Origin: Methylobacterium sp. Leaf108
GTDB lineage: Bacteria; Pseudomonadota; Alphaproteobacteria; Rhizobiales; Beijerinckiaceae
Direction: 5' to 3'
Length of the DNA: 64,000 bases
Assembly: GCF_001423265.1 (NCBI RefSeq)
Contig: NZ_LMND01000030.1
Span: 86,996-150,995 of the forward strand
In this document: positions 54,948 through 64,000 of the stretch, piece after piece
Layout: each line of letters starts with the position of its first letter
Numbering within the stretch: position 1 is the first letter of the stretch
The notes under the pieces: generated by a model
Databases searched by the model: none
The model's input: the letters and a program-made list of their open reading frames with translations, nothing else
Told to the model about the DNA's origin: nothing
Program-made: the position numbers and the translations under genes

Positions 54948-56126
54948 ATGGATGTCCACGAATACCAGGCCAAGGAGCTTCTAGCCGGCTTCGGAGTCGC
55001 GGTTCCCAAGGGCGCCGTGGCGTTCAGCCCCGATCAGGCGGTCTATGCCGCCACCGAACTCGGCGGCTCGTTCTGGGCGGTGAAGGCCCAGATCCACGCC
55101 GGCGCCCGCGGCAAGGCCGGCGGGATCAAGCTGTGCCGGACCTACAACGAGGTCCGCGACGCCGCCAAGGACCTGCTCGGCAAGCGCCTGGTGACGCTGC
55201 AGACGGGGCCAGAGGGCAAGCCGGTCCAGCGCGTCTACATCGAGACCGCCGACCCGTTCGAGCGCGAACTCTACCTCGGCTACGTCCTCGACCGGAAGAC
55301 CGAGCGGGTGCGCGTCATCGCCTCGCAGCGCGGCGGCATGGACATCGAGGAGATCGCGGCCAACGAGCCCGAGGCCCTGATCCAAGTGGTCGTCGAGCCG
55401 GCGGTGGGACTGCAGCAGTTCCAGGCCCGCGAGATCGCGTTCCAGCTCGGCCTGAACATCAAGCAGGTCTCGGCCGCCGTGAAGACGATCATGAACGCCT
55501 ATCGGGCGTTCCGCGATTGCGACGGCACCATGCTCGAGATCAACCCCCTCGTCGTCACCAAGGACGACCGGGTGCTGGCCCTCGATGCCAAGATGTCGTT
55601 CGACGACAACGCCATGTTCCGCCGCAGCAACATCGCCGACATGCACGATCCCTCGCAGGGCGATCCGCGCGAGGCCCAGGCCGCCGAGCACAACCTCAGC
55701 TACATCGGCCTCGAGGGCGAGATCGGCTGCATCGTCAACGGCGCGGGCCTGGCCATGGCTACCATGGACATGATCAAGCACGCCGGCGGCGAGCCGGCCA
55801 ACTTCCTCGACGTCGGCGGCGGTGCCTCGCCGGACCGGGTCGCGACGGCCTTCCGGCTCGTGCTGTCCGATCGCAACGTCAAGGCGATCCTCGTCAACAT
55901 CTTCGCCGGCATCAATCGCTGCGACTGGGTCGCCCAGGGCGTGATCCAGGCGGCCAAGGAGGTGAAGATCGACGTTCCGCTGATCGTCCGCCTCGCCGGC
56001 ACCAATGTCGAGGAGGGCCAGAAGATCCTGGCCGAGAGCGGTCTCGACCTCATCACCGCCGACAGCCTGTCGGATGCCGCCGCCAAGGCCGTCGCGGCCT
56101 GCGACGCCGCCAAGCGCAAGCATTAA
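54948..56126 (+). CDS. mtkA: malate-CoA ligase (malate thiokinase) beta subunit
   Basis: The 392-residue product is an ATP-grasp subunit akin to succinyl-CoA synthetase beta: [48 protein letters not shown], and [14 protein letters not shown]. With MtkB it makes malyl-CoA from malate, ATP and CoA. Operon context next to ppcA and mclA distinguishes it from SucC. AGGAG lies nine bases before the ATG. Confidence 0.96.
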   Translation: MDVHEYQAKELLAGFGVAVPKGAVAFSPDQAVYAATELGGSFWAVKAQIHAGARGKAGGIKLCRTYNEVRDAAKDLLGKRLVTLQTGPEGKPVQRVYIETADPFERELYLGYVLDRKTERVRVIASQRGGMDIEEIAANEPEALIQVVVEPAVGLQQFQAREIAFQLGLNIKQVSAAVKTIMNAYRAFRDCDGTMLEINPLVVTKDDRVLALDAKMSFDDNAMFRRSNIADMHDPSQGDPREAQAAEHNLSYIGLEGEIGCIVNGAGLAMATMDMIKHAGGEPANFLDVGGGASPDRVATAFRLVLSDRNVKAILVNIFAGINRCDWVAQGVIQAAKEVKIDVPLIVRLAGTNVEEGQKILAESGLDLITADSLSDAAAKAVAACDAAKRKH

Positions 56127-56144
56127 GGTCGGGGAGAGCAGACC

Positions 56145-57038
56145 ATGAGCATTCTGATCGACGAGAAGACCCCGATTATCGTCCAGGGCATCACCGGTGA
56201 CAAGGGAACGTTCCACGCCCGCGAGATGGTGGAATACGGCTCCAACGTCGTCGGCGGCGTGACGCCGGGCAAGGGCGGAAAGACCCACCTCGGCCTGCCG
56301 GTGTTCAACACCGTCAAGGAGGCCGTGGCGGCCACCGGTGCCACCACCTCCATCACCTTCGTGGCCCCGCCCTTTGCGGCGGACGCGATCATGGAGGCGG
56401 CGGACGCCGGCCTGAAGCTGATCTGCTCGATCACCGACGGCATCCCGGCCCAGGACATGATGCGGGTGAAGCGCTACCTCATGCGCTATCCCAAGGACCG
56501 CCGCTCGATGGTGGTGGGCCCGAACTGCGCCGGCATCATCTCGCCCGGCAAGTCGATGCTGGGGATCATGCCCGGCCACATCTACCTCAAGGGCAACGTC
56601 GGCGTGATCTCGCGCTCGGGTACGCTGGGCTACGAGGCCGCCGCTCAGATGAAGGCGGTGGGCATCGGCATCACCACTTCGGTGGGCATCGGCGGAGACC
56701 CGATCAACGGCTCGTCGTTCCTCGACCACCTCGCCCTGTTCGAGCAGGACCCCGACACCAAGGCGGTGCTGATGATCGGCGAGATCGGCGGCCCGCAGGA
56801 GGCCGAGGCCTCGGCGTGGATCAAGGAGAACATGACGAAGCCCGTCATCGGCTTCGTCGCCGGCCTCACCGCCCCGAAGGGCCGCCGCATGGGCCACGCC
56901 GGCGCCATCATCTCGGCGACCGGCGACTCGGCCGCGGAAAAGGCCGAGATCATGCGCTCCTACGGCCTCACCGTCGCGCCGAGCCCCGGCGAATTCGGTT
57001 CGACCGTGGCGGACGTGATGAGAAAGCTCGCGGCCTGA
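56145..57038 (+). CDS. mtkB: malate-CoA ligase alpha subunit
   Basis: The 297-residue CoA-binding subunit has IVQGITGDKGTFHAREMVEYG, GVTPGKGGKTHLGLPVF, VGPNCAGIISPGKSMLGI, and the phospho-His motif GRRMGHAGAIIS. It takes part in the phosphohistidine step of malyl-CoA formation. It starts 18 bases after mtkA and is separated from ppcA by a repeat-like hairpin region. Confidence 0.96.
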   Translation: MSILIDEKTPIIVQGITGDKGTFHAREMVEYGSNVVGGVTPGKGGKTHLGLPVFNTVKEAVAATGATTSITFVAPPFAADAIMEAADAGLKLICSITDGIPAQDMMRVKRYLMRYPKDRRSMVVGPNCAGIISPGKSMLGIMPGHIYLKGNVGVISRSGTLGYEAAAQMKAVGIGITTSVGIGGDPINGSSFLDHLALFEQDPDTKAVLMIGEIGGPQEAEASAWIKENMTKPVIGFVAGLTAPKGRRMGHAGAIISATGDSAAEKAEIMRSYGLTVAPSPGEFGSTVADVMRKLAA

Positions 57039-57052
57039 GCCGAACCGTAGAA

Positions 57053-57210
57053 CCCTTCCCCCTCTACGGGGGAGGGTGCCTCGCGGATGCGAGGCGGGAG
57101 AGGGGCAGAACGACCTCTCCGAACAGGGCGGCGCTCCCCTCTCCCGCCCGACTTCGTGGGCCGCCCGACCCCGCTGAGGGGGAGGGATGACGCCCGCGCC
57201 TGACGCGGGC
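57053..57210. repeat. palindromic extragenic element between mtkB and ppcA
   Basis: Nested inverted repeats fill the 207-base gap. Outer arms CCCTTCCCCCTC (57053-57064) match GAGGGGGAGGG (57176-57186). Inner arms GGCGGGAGAGGGG (57093-57105) match CCCCTCTCCCGCC (57136-57148) exactly. Short hairpins sit at 57078-57095 (GCCTCGC/GCGAGGC) and 57192-57210 (GCCCGCG/CGCGGGC). The layout resembles REP-like intergenic repeats of GC-rich alphaproteobacteria. Confidence 0.75.
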
Positions 57211-57245
57211 ACCATTCGTGCGCCCAAGACCGAGGTGGCCACCCG

Positions 57246-60005
<2,760 letters not shown>

Positions 60006-60131
60006 TACCGCAATTCCGGGTGCCGGAACGGCACCCGGCCGAGGGCGGGGTTTCTTGCGCGGCTCCGGTCGCGAAGGGGCCTCGCACGCCAGACGATCGA
60101 ATACGGTCGACATTTTAGGAAGGAAACATCG

Positions 60132-61106
60132 ATGAGCTTCACCCTGATCCAGCAGGCCACCCCGCGCCTGCACCGCTCGGAACTCGCCGTCCCCGGCTCC
60201 AACCCGACCTTCATGGAAAAGTCGGCGACCTCGAAGGCCGACGTGATCTTCCTCGACCTCGAGGACGCGGTCGCGCCGGACGACAAGGAGCAGGCGCGCA
60301 AGAACATCATCCAGGCGCTCAATGAGATCGACTGGGGCAACAAGACCATGATGATCCGCATCAACGGTCTCGACACCCACTACATGTACCGCGACGTCGT
60401 CGACATCGTGGAGGCCTGCCCGCGCCTCGACATGATCCTGATCCCCAAGGTCGGCGTGCCGGCCGACGTCTATGCCATCGACGTGATGGTCACCCAGATC
60501 GAGCAGGCCAAGAAGCGCGAGAAGAAGATCGGCTTCGAGGTGCTGATCGAGACCGCGCTCGGCATGGCCAACGTGGAGGCCATCGCCACATCGTCGAAGC
60601 GCCTGGAGGCGATGTCCTTCGGCGTCGCCGATTACGCCGCCTCCACCCGCGCTCGCTCCCAGGTGATCGGCGGGGTCAACGCCGACTACAGCGTGCTGAC
60701 CGACAAGGACGAAGCCGGCAACCGCCAGACCCATTGGCAGGACCCGTGGCTGTTCGCCCAGGCCCGCATGATGGTGGCCTGCCGCGCCTACGGCCTGCGC
60801 CCGATCGACGGTCCGTTCGGCGACTTCTCCGATCCGGACGGCTACACCTCCGCCGCCCGCCGCTGCGCCGCGCTCGGCTTCGAAGGCAAGTGGGCGATCC
60901 ACCCCTCGCAGATCGACCTCGCCAACGACGTGTTCACCCCGTCGGAAGCCGAAGTCGGCAAGGCCCGCCGCATCCTGGCGGCGATGGAAGACGCCGCCAA
61001 GGCCGGCAAGGGCGCCGTCTCGCTGGACGGCCGCCTCATCGACATCGCCTCGATCCGCATGGCCGAGGCGCTGATCGAGAAGGCCAACGCGATGGCCAAG
61101 GGCTGA
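60132..61106 (+). CDS. mclA: malyl-CoA lyase
   Basis: The 324-residue aldolase of the citrate-lyase beta family cleaves malyl-CoA to glyoxylate and acetyl-CoA. Motifs: [39 protein letters not shown] (metal-binding E/D), [32 protein letters not shown], and [21 protein letters not shown] lies eight bases before the ATG. It closes the serine-cycle block, regenerating the glyoxylate acceptor. Confidence 0.97.
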   Translation: MSFTLIQQATPRLHRSELAVPGSNPTFMEKSATSKADVIFLDLEDAVAPDDKEQARKNIIQALNEIDWGNKTMMIRINGLDTHYMYRDVVDIVEACPRLDMILIPKVGVPADVYAIDVMVTQIEQAKKREKKIGFEVLIETALGMANVEAIATSSKRLEAMSFGVADYAASTRARSQVIGGVNADYSVLTDKDEAGNRQTHWQDPWLFAQARMMVACRAYGLRPIDGPFGDFSDPDGYTSAARRCAALGFEGKWAIHPSQIDLANDVFTPSEAEVGKARRILAAMEDAAKAGKGAVSLDGRLIDIASIRMAEALIEKANAMAKG

Positions 61107-61144
61107 ACGTCGGGCGCTCGGACGGCCTGAGAACCTCAAGCCGC

Positions 61145-61175
61145 GACGGCCGCTCCCCACCGGGGGGCGGCCGTC
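61145..61175 (+). terminator. hairpin past mclA, possible terminator
   Basis: GACGGCCGC (61145-61153) pairs exactly with GCGGCCGTC (61167-61175), loop of 13 bases. It lies 39 bases after the mclA stop. It lacks a T-run, so it may stabilise the 3' end rather than terminate by itself. Confidence 0.5.
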
Positions 61176-61290
61176 GTCATATCGGCACCAAATGCCGCAG
61201 CCGTTCGTTATCGGCATGCCGCTGCGACTGGCATCACGCCACAAACGACACGCTACCAACGACCTCGCGACTCCCAGGGAGACACCCCCC

Positions 61291-61725
61291 ATGCACGTCA
61301 CCATCGAAGACGCTCACAAGGCCATCGAGGCCGCCCGCGCCAAGGCGGTGGAGCTCGACACCCAGATGTGTATCGCGGTCGTCGATTCCGGCGGAAACCT
61401 GAAGGCCTTCTACCGGATGGACGGCGCCTGGGTCGGGTCCATCGACATCGCCCAGAAGAAGGCCAAGACCTCGGTGTTCTTCGGCATGATGACCGGCCAG
61501 ATCGGCCAGCTGTCCCAGCCCGGTGGCCCGCTGTTCGGCATCGAGCATTCCAACGACGGGCTCGTCACCTTCCCAGGCGGCATCCCGATCGTGGACAAGG
61601 ACGGCGAGATGTCCGGTGCCATCGGCGTCAGTGGCTCGACCGTCGAGAACGACCATGCGGTCGCCCTGGCCGGCGCCAGTGTCATCGGCGCGACGGAACT
61701 GCCGGCCCACCCCTGGCGGACCTGA
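61291..61725 (+). CDS. GlcG/HbpS-like heme-degrading-type protein
   Basis: The 144-residue product matches the GlcG/HbpS (DUF336) family: [62 protein letters not shown] and [34 protein letters not shown]. Members bind heme or corrinoids or occur beside glycolate and C1 genes, with no fixed enzymatic role. AGGGAGA precedes the ATG at 61291; the longer frame is less likely. It lies 184 bases after mclA in the same direction, possibly read through from the serine-cycle operon. Confidence 0.88.
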   Translation: MHVTIEDAHKAIEAARAKAVELDTQMCIAVVDSGGNLKAFYRMDGAWVGSIDIAQKKAKTSVFFGMMTGQIGQLSQPGGPLFGIEHSNDGLVTFPGGIPIVDKDGEMSGAIGVSGSTVENDHAVALAGASVIGATELPAHPWRT

Positions 61726-61787
61726 GGGCGCTGGCCGGTTCGCCGAAAGGCCGACGAACCGGCTCGGGTGGCACCCTTGGAGACGAA

Positions 61788-61830
61788 CGAAAGAAGGGGG
61801 CGCTCCGACGAGGAGCGCCCCCTTCTTTCG
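61788..61830. terminator. strong bidirectional terminator
   Basis: A perfect 19-bp stem (61788-61806 with 61812-61830) encloses a five-base loop, GACGA. The GC core is flanked by AAAGAAG on one side and CTTCTTT on the other, giving a T-rich 3' side on both strands. It lies between the convergent GlcG-like and outer-membrane protein genes. Confidence 0.88.
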
Positions 61831-61876
61831 GAGACGGCCAGCCCTTGGGGGCTTGGCCGCGCTTCCAGCCGAAAAG

Positions 61877-62755
61877 CTAGAAGCCTCCGAACTTGTAGTT
61901 GAATCCGGCCCGAACGATGCTGCCTTCGGTCGTGAAGCGCGAGGTGTAGGAGCCCGTGGCCGGCGTCAGGCCGGTGGCGGCCACCGTCACGTTGCGGCTG
62001 CCGAGGTCGTAGCGCAGGTACTCGGCCTTGAGCGTGATCGCACTGGCACCGAGGAGATTGCCGATGATGCTGTAGCGGCTGAGGAAGCTGTCGGCGGGGA
62101 TCGCGTACTCGATGCCGCCGCCGTAGACGTAGCCGGTCTCGATACCGTCGTTACGGCCGAGATAGGCCAGGGCCAGGGCGCCGTTGTAGAACTTGGCGTT
62201 GTAGTTCACGTCGCCGTAGGCGAAGCCACCGGTGCCGTAGACCAGGACGCGGTCGAAGGCGTAGCCGACGCGTCCTTGCGCCGTACCGAGCCAGTTGAGG
62301 CCCTGCCGGAACGAGCTCGGATCGGGGACGCCGCCGTTGGCGGCCAGCGCCGGGCCGAGGTAGAGATAGTTCTTGCGCAGGTCGGTCCAGGTCCAGTCGG
62401 CCTCGACGCCCACGACGAAGCCGGAGCCCGGCGTGAACTGGTGATTGTAGCCGACGCCGGCGCCGAAGTTGCCCCGGCCGTCCTGCTCCGAGCGCAGGCT
62501 CGGCGGGCGACGCAGGGTCTGCACGTTACCGATGGTGTTGGTGGTGGTGCTGCCGTCGTTGTTGCCGACGGTGCGGATCTGCTGGCTGTCGCTGAAGCTG
62601 TAGGAGCTGTGCGTCCCGGCATAGAAGCCGGTCCAGGTGAAGACCGGAACCGGCACGAAGGCCGGTGCGGGCTCGACGCGCCGCGGCAGGTCGGCGGCGG
62701 AGGCGGAGCCGACGGCCAGGAGCGCCGCCGTACCGGCCAGAAGCAGCTTCATCAT
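61877..62755 (-). CDS. outer-membrane beta-barrel protein (Omp25-like)
   Basis: The 292-residue product has a signal peptide (MMKLLLAGTAALLAVGSASA). The mature part begins ADLPRRVEPAPAFVPVPVFTWTGFYAGTHSSYSF, a hallmark of rhizobial Omp25/Omp31-type porin-like barrels. Alternating strands run to the terminal FNYKFGGF, with an aromatic last residue as in outer-membrane proteins. A second in-frame ATG directly follows the first. The strand pattern predicts eight strands. Its role in adhesion or permeability is unknown. Confidence 0.9.
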   Translation of the reverse strand: MMKLLLAGTAALLAVGSASAADLPRRVEPAPAFVPVPVFTWTGFYAGTHSSYSFSDSQQIRTVGNNDGSTTTNTIGNVQTLRRPPSLRSEQDGRGNFGAGVGYNHQFTPGSGFVVGVEADWTWTDLRKNYLYLGPALAANGGVPDPSSFRQGLNWLGTAQGRVGYAFDRVLVYGTGGFAYGDVNYNAKFYNGALALAYLGRNDGIETGYVYGGGIEYAIPADSFLSRYSIIGNLLGASAITLKAEYLRYDLGSRNVTVAATGLTPATGSYTSRFTTEGSIVRAGFNYKFGGF

Positions 62756-62907
62756 TATGCAGGTGTCTCTCAAAAAATGCCCATCTCGGATGCAACGTAC
62801 CCTTGTCGCTGCCCAGTCCCTATGCCTGGAGAGCCACACCGAGCCTCGGATGCGAGAGGAGCCATCGGTCCCGTCCGCACCGTGGCGAGCGAGCCGACAA
62901 CACCCGG

Positions 62908-62925
62908 TTAAGGCTGTTGCCTTAA
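62908..62925 (+). promoter_or_regulatory. TTAAGGC-N4-GCCTTAA inverted repeat
   Basis: A perfect 7-bp dyad with a four-base spacer lies 40 bases before the ATG of the 59-residue gene and ~150 bases upstream of the divergent outer-membrane protein start. The spacing fits a repressor or activator operator; the regulator is unknown. Confidence 0.5.
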
Positions 62926-62964
62926 TCAGGGCCGAACCGATCTTCAGTCCCGACAGGAGCGCCG

Positions 62965-63144
62965 ATGACCCGTGATCAACTCGCCGCCGAACTGAAGCGC
63001 ATGGCGAGCGTCCACGTCAGCGACATCGAGCGTGCGGTGAAGGACGGCCACAAGACCATCGCCCTCAACGAACTGGCGGACCTCAACCGCCAGCTCAAGG
63101 CACTGTCGGCGGCGGTGAAGGCCAAGCCCGTGGTGCGGGCCTGA
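62965..63144 (+). CDS. 59-residue helical protein, unknown
   Basis: This short gene reads MTRDQLAAELKRMASV then alternating charged and hydrophobic residues with HKTIALNELADLNRQLKALSAAV, ending KPVVRA. It predicts two amphipathic helices with leucine spacing suited to a coiled coil. AGGAG five bases before the ATG is excellent, and the codon usage is like that of its neighbours. No family is recognised. It stands alone, with a dyad upstream and a terminator-like hairpin after the stop. Confidence 0.65.
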   Translation: MTRDQLAAELKRMASVHVSDIERAVKDGHKTIALNELADLNRQLKALSAAVKAKPVVRA

Positions 63145-63189
63145 ATGTCGGCCCCGAAACGCGTGTTCCGGTGCCGCGCGCAGGAGAAG

Positions 63190-63210
63190 AACGCCCGGTG
63201 ATCGGGCGTT
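63190..63210. terminator. hairpin terminator between convergent genes
   Basis: AACGCCCG (63190-63197) pairs exactly with CGGGCGTT (63203-63210) around a five-base loop. On the minus strand it is followed by a pyrimidine-rich TTCTTCTCC run, so it best serves the transporter gene; the plus side serves the 59-residue gene. Confidence 0.75.
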
Positions 63211-63222
63211 CCGTGGGGTGCA

Positions 63223-64000
63223 CTAACCCGCTCGGCCGCCTGCCTTTTCTTCTTCCACCTGTGGAGCGACCTGCCCGTAGTTGAGGACCGCGACCAGGGC
63301 GGTGCCGCCGAAGACGTTGCCGATGAGCGTCGGCACGAAGAAATGCCACAGGTAGTCGGACATGGAGGCTTCGCCGGTGAAGACGAGGTAGAACGTATCC
63401 ACCGAGCCGGCCACGATGTGGGCGAGGCCGCAGACCGCCACGAGCCCCGTCATCAGCACCACGATAAAGGGCGCGGCCGACCCGGTGGCGGGCAGCATCC
63501 ACACCATCAGCGCGATGAGCCAGCCGGCGAACACCGCCTTGATGGTTGTGGTCCAGAACGGGGCCGCGCTGGCGTGGTGGCTGATCTCGGCGAAGGCCTT
63601 GCGGACCTCCGGCTCGAAGGCGTCGGAATGGGCGAGGACGGCGGCGACGAGGGCGGTGGCGATGATGTTGCCGACGAGCACGATCCCCCACAGCCGCGCG
63701 ACCCGCCACAGGGTCGCCACGGTGCGGTCGTGCAGCAGCGGCAGGATCGGCGTCAGGGTGTTCTCGGTGAAGAGCTGCTGGCGTCCGAGCACCACGATGA
63801 GGAAGCCGGTGGCGTAGCCCATGCCCGAGATGAGCTCGCTCCACGGCGCCTCCGGCAGGTGCGCCTTGAGGACGCCCGGCACGATCAGCGAGAACCCCAT
63901 GGTGAGGCCTGCCGCCAGGGCGGAGAGGAAGAGCGCCCCGGCGTTGCGGCGCAGCTCCTCGTCACCCTCCTTGCGGATGACCTCGTGCAGCACGAAGGCG
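63223..64000 (-). CDS. formate/nitrite transporter family protein, 5' truncated by window
   Basis: The visible part (about 259 residues) belongs to the FNT family, YfdC-like branch: VLHEVIRKEGDEELRRNAGALFLSALAAGLTMGFSLIVPG, a LGRQQLFTENTLTPILPLL loop, LWGIVLVGNIIATALVAAVL and SVDTFYLVFTGEASMSDYLWHFFVPTLIGNVFGGTALVAVLNYGQV. About six membrane helices are seen. The frame stays open to the window edge, so the true start is outside. It may carry formate or another small anion; in a methylotroph formate is attractive but unproven. Confidence 0.88.
   Translation of the reverse strand, partial: AFVLHEVIRKEGDEELRRNAGALFLSALAAGLTMGFSLIVPGVLKAHLPEAPWSELISGMGYATGFLIVVLGRQQLFTENTLTPILPLLHDRTVATLWRVARLWGIVLVGNIIATALVAAVLAHSDAFEPEVRKAFAEISHHASAAPFWTTTIKAVFAGWLIALMVWMLPATGSAAPFIVVLMTGLVAVCGLAHIVAGSVDTFYLVFTGEASMSDYLWHFFVPTLIGNVFGGTALVAVLNYGQVAPQVEEEKAGGRAG

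Overview
The window is GC-rich chromosomal DNA of an alphaproteobacterial methylotroph, almost certainly Methylobacterium/Methylorubrum. The main evidence is a complete serine-cycle block at 50.8-61.1 kb on the + strand: sgaA, hprA, mtdA, fchA, mtkA, mtkB, ppcA, mclA. This is the gene order known from M. extorquens. Alphaproteobacterial markers elsewhere agree: FlaF, the DUF1150/Hsp20 pair, split glycyl-tRNA synthetase, DUF2007 and Omp25-type barrels. I see no insertion sequence, prophage, CRISPR array, rRNA or tRNA.

Layout. 0-4.8 kb: a flagellin 3' end, a FlaG-like gene, thiC with a TPP riboswitch, flaF and small exported or membrane proteins. 4.9-8.4 kb (-): ExbB-ExbD-TonB energy-transduction genes followed by a phosphoesterase. 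8.8-12.6 kb: Hsp20 with DUF1150, an alpha/beta hydrolase, a glycosyltransferase, and infC, which appears to start at ATT. 13-18 kb: a polar amino-acid ABC transporter (gltIJKL type) and two exported proteins. 18-20.2 kb: a PAS-GGDEF-degenerate EAL-REC protein. 20.4-25.3 kb (-): a molybdenum-cofactor operon with three MoeA-family genes, one fused to a substrate-binding-protein domain, plus mobB. 25.4-28.7 kb: two GNATs, ornithine decarboxylase with a long leader and a small exported protein. 28.9-36.4 kb: glyS, an exported protein, glyQ, an S49 peptidase, a methyltransferase, DUF2007 and a polyprenyl diphosphate synthase. 36.5-48.4 kb: a GGDEF-EAL protein, ispE, a large TPR protein, ETF-QO, a uracil-DNA glycosylase, a zinc peptidase, moaB, a small glycosyltransferase, a VOC protein, a radical SAM protein and rnhB. 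48.5-50.4 kb (-): a translationally coupled glycosyltransferase/phosphoesterase pair. 50.8-61.1 kb: the serine cycle. 61.3-64 kb: a GlcG/HbpS-like protein, an outer-membrane barrel, a 59-residue protein and the end of a formate/nitrite-type transporter.

How the genes work together. MtdA and FchA interconvert methylene-, methenyl- and formyl-tetrahydrofolate. SgaA and HprA carry serine-derived carbon to glycerate. PpcA makes oxaloacetate. MtkAB activates malate to malyl-CoA, and MclA splits it to glyoxylate and acetyl-CoA. The molybdenum-cofactor genes could support formate dehydrogenase, but no such enzyme lies in the window, so this is inference.

I found no clearly new multi-gene system. 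The best leads are the three-MoeA operon with its MoeA-PBP fusion, an RNA hairpin in the mtkA leader, a hairpin masking the Hsp20 ribosome-binding site, the ATT start of infC, the degenerate EAL protein, the ornithine decarboxylase leader, and several structured intergenic repeats. All calls were made by eye, without database searches.
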